From positions 18,752,837 through 18,816,836 of the forward strand of contig NC_087073.1 in assembly GCF_026151205.1 (NCBI RefSeq): DNA of 64,000 nucleotides. The letters are read 5' to 3'. The notes below the pieces were generated by a model. That model was given only the letters and a program-made list of their open reading frames with translations. It had not been told where the DNA came from and did no database searches. Positions 57,850 to 64,000 of this stretch are shown here, piece after piece; positions within the stretch are counted from its first letter, which is position 1; each line of letters opens with the position of its first letter. The DNA is from Bolinopsis microptera (taxonomy: Eukaryota; Ctenophora; Tentaculata; Lobata; Bolinopsidae). A program made the position numbers and the translations under genes.

Positions 57850-59282
57850 ATGGGTAGGGACAGACAGGGTATTGACAGAGGTGCTTGTTCCAGATGTGAC
57901 TGTGGAGAATATGTCCCTAACTCTAGATCCAGCACAGTCAACCAGGTATTTGGTGTTATCAAATGGTATAATCTGATTCACTGAGACGATTTTTATGCGG
58001 GCAGAACCAAACTAGATTATTGATTATATTATGCATTATGCTAATGCATAATCTTAGGTCTCTTAAGATTACAACAATATCAATAACACGGCTCTTGAAA
58101 AGTTCCTCCTAAAGTTAAAAGCCTAAAACACGACAGAGATGTGGTTACTGTGGTCACTACCCACCTCACCACTGGGAGAAACCCTCACTTCAACCCGACA
58201 CCGGGTCAGACTCTCAACCTCCTGAAACCCAGGGTACAGTAACTAGGGTCATTTCTGGGTCCTGGACTATTCTTGGCACTTGTAAGTTGAATTATTCAAC
58301 TGTAGTCTCCCAGTAGTGATTATAGTTTCAAATTGTAACTGGAGATTTAATAAAGATGTGGTGTTTATTGGCCAACTGCCACGTGCTAGAGTAATTTGCA
58401 AAACATGGTGTGCTAGTTGCTACTGTAATATAAGAGTATAAGTGTAGCACTGATAACTTCACGATTGATCCTCCAATCTTTTACCAGGCGTACAAAATAT
58501 GGTGACGCTGAAATTCTATATTATTAAAATGTTGACGATAGTGATAAAATGGATATTTAGACAGAGTTTGGCACCCGCACGATTCATCGTGCTCATCTAC
58601 ATGTTTATACAGCCAACAAGATTTTATATTCAAATACATTGGTGAGTAAAAGTTCATAATATCCTAGCCTTATATATGTCAAGATATTCAAATGCTTCAT
58701 GGAGAACAACAGCCAACCGGATAAACTTACAATTTTGATCGATCCTTTATTTAACGACAAGCTAGAACCAACAGTTCAACAATCTCAGTGAATCACAAGG
58801 GCACAGCGGCAGTGTTTCAGTAATGTTACAAATGGTCTACATATTTGCGTTATCGCTAGGACTCCTATTCTCCTACTCCTTAGAGCAATCCCCCGCTGAG
58901 TACTACAAGTCCTGGCTCAGAATGGCTCTCTTGGTTACTGCTATCTTTCTCTTACTGCTCTACTGGGTTAGCTATTGTTCATAAACTTTAAATACATGTA
59001 TACATTAATCGAGTGAAATATCATGAATATTGAATATGATTGTATTTATACGACAACTTTAGTGTTATCTTATTATATTGCATTTTAACACTAACAGGCG
59101 TTTCAATTTGTAGACCCTGTATAAATGGATGTAATAAGTTTTATTTTCATCAGGTTGATGCTGTCTACAGAGTGGCTCTATTTATCAATACCTCAAGCCC
59201 CCCTCTGGAGATCATACAAACTTTATTTCAACCTTTATCCAAGATATTGAAACTGTTGAACCTACCTGAGTTTTGGAATTGA
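57850..59282 (+). CDS. Unrecognised small protein: Cys/His-rich N-terminus plus membrane segments
   Basis: Exons 57850-57945, 58137-58281, 58488-58641, 58813-58966 and 59154-59282 join with matching phases (0, 1, 2, 0) and GT-AG borders to give 225 aa. If the last donor is skipped, exon 4 ends at TAA 58982-58984 and the product is 188 aa. The N-terminus carries CSRCDCGEY and, across the first junction, RCGYCGHYPPHH: a C-x2-C-x-C and C-x2-C-x-H pattern likely to bind zinc. A Pro/Ser/Thr-rich linker follows. Then come hydrophobic stretches, LKFYIIKMLTIVIKWIF, RFIVLIYMFI, MVYIFALSLGLLFSY and MALLVTAIFLLLLYW, that suggest three or four membrane helices with the metal site at the N-terminal end. 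The C-terminus after the last helix is amphipathic (PPLEIIQTLFQPLSKIL). No family is recognised; the exon model is inferred from splice phases. Confidence 0.6.
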
Positions 59283-59847
59283 ATGATTTTAATTGTGTAT
59301 GTTAGGTAAAGGTTTATGAAATCAGTTTAAATAATTTAAATTCAATAATTTATAAAGTTTTAAATGTCTAAACTAATCCCATATCACCCTGTTTTCATGC
59401 TAGGTTTTCAGATTTTCACAAAGCTTTTAAGGGAGTATTTGATAATTGATTTCACCGTCCTATTATTTCATTCTAAACTTTCTTCGCAATATTTGATTTA
59501 TTTGTCATTTTTAGCAACAAGGGATCATTTAAAAAATACTTCAGCAACTTTCTGTTAATTTTATACCCCCTTCCCATCAAAGGTAGTAAATCACAATTCA
59601 ATTACATTGACTCTGTAAGAATCAGTAAATGTAAAATGTGTATAAAATATAATCTGTAAAATTGATGATAAAAAGTCTGGTTAACCACAAAAATCAAAAC
59701 TTTTAATCATATTATCATGTCATAAATTTAATTGAAAAAACATCAAACGGTAAAACAAAACAACCTCAAAATCAAAAAGCCAAACACACAAAGTTGAAGC
59801 TAAGTTTAAGCTAGGTACGCGAAACGACCATCAGTAAAATTACAAAT
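59283..59847. other. Tail-to-tail intergenic region
   Basis: AT-rich sequence between the convergent 3' ends of the plus-strand gene (stop at 59282) and minus-strand WASHC1 (stop at 59848). The 64-codon plus frame at 59364-59558 is not supported. ATTAAA motifs on the minus strand near 59700-59740 are candidate poly(A) signals for WASHC1. Confidence 0.5.
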
Positions 59848-62800
59848 TTAATCCCAGTCCCCATCACTATTTCCATCAGTAGTACTGGCATCTGTATCAG
59901 CGCGGGGTTTAGGGGGTGGTATCATGGCAGACACCCTGTCCATAGCCCCAACATTTGAGGATGAGGACGCTGCTTTGGGTGAATTCGAAGGGCCCGCTTT
60001 AGCTTTGTCACCGGATATTCCTTTACGACGCCGATTAAGCGAGGCTAGCAGATCAGACATCATGTCTCCGCCACCACCGTCAGATCTAGATTATTGAAGT
60101 ATTACAAGTTTATTTTGTTAAATTCAAGAGCTGGAAGAGTTCAATTAAAAAGTCACTTTATCAGGACGCATGTACTATCAACTACGGAAAATATTTTATA
60201 TTGCTCACTCTTTCGTTTTTTTAATCTCCTCTTTCTTGTCCCTCTTTCGCTCCTCGACAGATTTTAGCTTGTTCTTGCTGGCATTTCTAATGGACGACAA
60301 CAAATCTCCTCTTCCACCTTGAGCATGCGGAGCTGGAGCCCCTTCTGGGGGTTTCACAGCTGGGGGTGGAGGAGGCGGTGGAGGAGGCGGTGGTGCTCGT
60401 ACTGCTGGTGCTGTGAATAGTTGAATCTTAGAAGTTAGAGGCAAAGAAACCTCGTAATGTTTATTAGATTCATAAATCATAATCTATAATTACAGTGTTT
60501 ACTGCTAAGAAATTAGATACATGCCTTTTTAAATAAAGCCTATGGACTAAGTTAGTTAGTGAGTAAGAGCAATTTTAAGTTTAATTTGAGGGTGATCACC
60601 TACCAGGGGGTGGCGGTGGGGCAGCAGGTGCAGGGGGTGGTGGTCCTGGAACACTAGGTGGTGGTGGTGGCGGCGGCGGTGGTGGAGCTGCATTAGCAGC
60701 TGGTGGCGGCCGTGGCGCCGAAGCCACGTTCGGGACATCGACACCAATATCCGGCAAGTCGGGTAAAACATCACCAATATTTGGTAACGAGGGAGCAATT
60801 GATCCTATGGTCTGGTCGAAAGAAATGTCTGCTACTCCAGGAAGGTCAGGCAGATACACTGGTATATCAAGTTCTGGTACTTCTCCAAGGTCCGGACTGA
60901 AATGTTAGTCGCGTGAAAAACTCTGGGAATGAGCAGAGGGTTAACGAGCAGTTATTCATTCCAAATTGTTTGAAAGTTCTAAAACAACACCATCTTGTGT
61001 GAATTTCCGCTAGAATATTCGATATTACACAGCGACCTTTTCTTTTTAAATCCAATGATTGATTAACTCATTTTGTGAGTGAAGTTTATCATCAATATTT
61101 ATAAAGCATAGCTAGCTAGCTGTGCTATAGCTTTACAACCATTTATAACCATTCAATTCCTTGTAAGATCGAAGTAAGATTATTAAATTTATAAATTTTT
61201 TTATTATTTATTATATATTCGTGTAGCGCGATGATACAACTAAAAGAAAGCTTGCGCGTTCCATAATAATTCTCAGTAGACCGTTTTGTGGGAATGGCGC
61301 CAAATTTTGCTGTGCACACCCAGCATTGATCGACATCTATTGTTTTTAAATGATTTAATTTACCAGTTAAATCGCCTAAGATATCAGCTACCACACATGT
61401 ATAGTTTAGTGGCTGACCATGCTTTAGTGCTCCTTCATAATGATGAAATTGCTAGGTAACAGCTTGATCCGTACGAATAGACCACGTTGCACGTGCATGA
61501 TTGCTTTGTGCATTGTCAATCTAGAAAAAGTTACAGAAATTTTTCTCCTGACCTAAAAAATCTACCTATCTAAAGATGATTCTTTCATTGTTAGACAGAC
61601 GATCTCGATACGAGATAACCCAAGTGGAGGAAATCAGGATAGAACCTGATTTCATGAGAAGAGCTCCATCGCTGGACTCTTGTTCCGATGAAGTTGATGA
61701 CCTGCCCGTCAATTTTGACACACACAAGATCGCTGACAACGGTCGAGGTGTGTTTTGGATTGAAGAAATCAACGAGGTTGAAGGCTTAACTTCATTTATT
61801 CTTCCTGGGAGTATCGAGGATGACCCGAATGAGATCGATTGGAGTGATTCCTTCAATTACACCGAAGAGACCAAAGTTGAACAGCCCTTCAACTTACTTC
61901 CTAACGGAAAGCGAAAGAAAAGTGTTCGGACTAAAGTAAAGAACATGTTTAGGAACAAATCTTACCGTCGACGAGCAGCGTATGCATTCGACAGTAAATC
62001 GACATCACTCGGTGATGAGCTTGCTGCATCCTTGGATAAATTGAAGATGTTCATGAAGAACTCTATTGAACGTCTCCGACGATCAGAACCATCGTGGCGT
62101 CGTGGACCCTGGACAAACTTTGACGACGTGTTCAGTCATGGAGGCCGAGGGAACAACTTTATTCCTTTCATGAATCTAACTCCTGCCACTCGATGGTAAA
62201 GAAGATAACGAGGAATAAAAGATAAGGACTAAAGATCACGGAAATGGACTGAAATGAAAAACGGAACCTGAAACCACTACAAATGTGCTTTTACAACCAC
62301 ATACCGGATTTTACTACTACAATACCGATTTTAAAACTACAAATCGGATTTAAGAAAACCTTTTAAAGACTTAAGCAACCACTTAATATAGATGTCTAAG
62401 TCATTTTATTTTAGTCGGCCTTATGCCACAGTGGGGGGAGCAAGATAGAAAAATTACTTGCTCTTCGTGCCAGCCTCGTAGCTCTGCTAGATCGTGTCGT
62501 GTGACAGGGTCTAAAAGAACTAGAGGTCCCACTGCCGCGGATCTGATTTGGCTGATGATCCTGGAGAGCGGTCATCTCCATTAATTGTCTTATTAATTAA
62601 CCAATGACATAATATTAGTATGTCAACCAGTCGCCATTTCATTTCAAAGTATTTTATACTTCAAATCTTATAGAGAACAAATTCTGATTCAGAAGAAACT
62701 TTTTAAATCTGAGATCATCACAGTGAAATGTTATCAAAATGATATCGTACTCTTGGTACCAAACTAACCAGTAAGCATATGATTTGGGAACGAGTCTGTT

Positions 62801-64000
62801 GATCAGCTCACTCCCTCCCAGACTAGCCGGAGCGTCCTCTAACATGTTGCTAGGCTCCAATTCCTCCGCAACACGGCGTCCAGGGGCGTCGAGCGGGTCA
62901 AACTTTCTGTGGGATCGATAAGGGTTGGTGCTACTGTTGAAGAGAAGATACGATGAGGCAGCTGTTATCCCCGGGGGTGGGTCTCCCAAACCTGATTCTA
63001 ATTCTTCTTCCATAGAGTAAGCTCGTAACATTCGGGATTTCTGGGATGGTCGTGCAACTCGGAAGAAGTTCAACTTGTCCTGATGTAAAAATTGTGTTAC
63101 AAAATTGAAAAAGCACTCAATACAAGGACGTCTGCTTACTTGGCACTGCAGAAAAGAGGCCGTCCGGGGATAAAGTAAGGCAGGTGTCCATAAAATCAAG
63201 ATTACAATTAAATTTCAGATGATCTCCAAACCTTGATAGCTTTTTGGTCAGCAGGTTTCAATTCCTCGCTGTAACATTTCTCAGTCCGGGCACTCTTCCG
63301 GAGAACTGCTGACTCGGGAGTTGATTTAAAGAGTGGTTCATAGGATGTTAGCGTAGTAACAGGGTATTTGGAGCAAGAGAACACCTGTGGGTATTATACA
63401 TCAGGGTGTTATAATTAGGTAATTTTATAATTGTTGTCGTGTTTGTGGGAATTGCTATACTACGGGAATTAAGAACCGACTTACAAATTTACAAATCAGC
63501 GGTCTCAATTTCAGTTACTTATTCAGAATAACTGAAAGAGGCACGGCGCGCGGTATTGTGTACATATTCAGACATCTCATACTTTACGTCATGAATTATT
63601 TAAAAGTCTCCTTAGATGGATTTGGAATGAGTCATGTTGTGTTGAAATATAAAAAGGACATTAAATATTTCATGAAAAATTTTGTAGGGCGTCGGCATGT
63701 CAAAATGAGTGTAGAACATGTCCCTTATCTATTTCCTCGGTAACATTTACCCCGTAAATTGTCTAGGAAGAAGTTGTAATAATGTGCAAGTGTAGTGTGC
63801 AAAATATTTAGAAAATAATTACGAGCAGTGCCAACATAGCAGATTGGGTTGCAATAACCCTTAAGTAACTGCAGGTTTTACTTTTGCAACTTAAATAAAA
63901 TCTTAACTTTTGTACATTTATTTAACAGTAAAACAGACCTTATCATTGATAAAGGTATTGCTTATACAACAATTATATTACCTGAATTGCTTTCTTGCTT
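59848..64000 (-). CDS. WASHC1: WASH complex subunit 1 (WASHC1), C-terminal two-thirds
   Basis: Minus-strand exons in transcript order: from beyond the right edge to 63982, then 63232-63384, 62769-63079, 60604-60896, 60209-60410 and 59848-60085 (stop TAA at 59848-59850). Phases agree at every junction. WASH is the endosomal nucleation-promoting factor that activates Arp2/3. The protein reads KKAIQ then VFSCSKYP (human WASH has a very similar SKKAIKVFSSAKYP), [33 protein letters not shown], then proline tracts. The C-terminal VCA follows: actin-binding [20 protein letters not shown], connector [18 protein letters not shown] and the acidic end GNSDGDWD with the usual Trp. The N-terminal WASH homology domain lies outside the window. 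Confidence 0.93.
61576..62199 (+). CDS. Intronless 207-aa ORF in a WASHC1 intron, opposite strand
   Basis: One uninterrupted frame starts [19 protein letters not shown] and ends [13 protein letters not shown]. It lies entirely within the intron between WASHC1 exons 60604-60896 and 62769-63079, antisense to it. The N-terminal half is acidic ([27 protein letters not shown]); a basic cluster follows ([20 protein letters not shown], then RRRAAYAF) and a helix-like [20 protein letters not shown]. There is no signal peptide or membrane segment. An AATAAA at 62214-62219 lies 14 nt after the stop. Length, balanced composition and the poly(A) signal argue for a real gene; I do not recognise the family. 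Confidence 0.65.
   Translation: MILSLLDRRSRYEITQVEEIRIEPDFMRRAPSLDSCSDEVDDLPVNFDTHKIADNGRGVFWIEEINEVEGLTSFILPGSIEDDPNEIDWSDSFNYTEETKVEQPFNLLPNGKRKKSVRTKVKNMFRNKSYRRRAAYAFDSKSTSLGDELAASLDKLKMFMKNSIERLRRSEPSWRRGPWTNFDDVFSHGGRGNNFIPFMNLTPATRW
62200..62768. other. Intron remainder between the nested ORF and the WASHC1 exon
   Basis: AT-rich DNA. A short ACTACAAAT.CGGATTT-like motif recurs at about 62274-62352 (three imperfect copies). No other feature is supported. Confidence 0.5.
63982..64000 (-). CDS. WASHC1: Partial WASHC1 exon at the window edge
   Basis: The last 19 nt of the window read, on the minus strand, as the end of an exon coding SKKAIQ followed by a GTAATA donor. It joins in phase 0 to VFSCSKYP of exon 63232-63384. 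Confidence 0.8.

Overview
The window is animal nuclear DNA. It holds long, intron-rich genes (GT-AG introns of about 0.1 to 6 kb) of animal or general eukaryotic families, separated by AT-rich, repeat-laden DNA with many homopolymer G/C runs, minisatellites and retroelements. Five spliced genes can be assembled by hand with consistent reading phases, and two further single-exon genes lie inside introns. A neuropeptide-like precursor with acidic spacers, a Penelope-like retroelement with a GIY-YIG domain and a PHD/RT/restriction-like-nuclease retroelement fit an early-branching invertebrate such as a cnidarian. That placement is inference; nothing read here fixes the species.

Layout. 1-6127: mostly non-coding. 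6128-24535 (minus): a RALBP1 (RLIP76)-type RhoGAP gene in ten phase-consistent exons, with its 3' end unresolved; its largest intron hosts a same-strand intronless gene (20392-21453) for a secreted precursor packed with ALFH[I/V]P repeats. 24536-37250: repeat land, with a 1.6 kb TTAA-ended foldback element, a 5'-truncated Penelope-like element, and a 5.6 kb unit with TTAA-ended inverted repeats that carries a 1131-residue retroelement ORF. 38249-49069 (plus): eEF2 in 12 exons, 851 aa. Its intron 9 hosts a complete two-exon exosome gene (EXOSC8/RRP43). 49301-56907: a G/C-run-ended element inside a 3.8 kb unit present twice in tandem. 57850-59282 (plus): a five-exon gene for a small protein with a Cys/His-rich N-terminus and several hydrophobic segments, which I do not recognise. 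59848-64000 (minus): the C-terminal two-thirds of WASHC1 (WASH), continuing past the right edge, with a 207-aa intronless ORF on the opposite strand in one intron.

The most striking discovery is in eEF2. Seven introns (1-5, 7 and 8) each carry a 121-122 nt copy of one box H/ACA snoRNA, and an eighth, decayed copy sits in intron 9. All seven intact copies have two hairpins, an ANANNA H box, an ACA box 3 nt from the end, exact 14-nt pocket spacing on both hairpins, and compensatory stem changes between copies. The two guide pockets complement two segments of 28S rRNA that lie about 60 nt apart (rRNA sequence recalled, not searched). A translation-factor gene thus appears to double as a multi-copy source of a guide RNA for the large ribosomal subunit.
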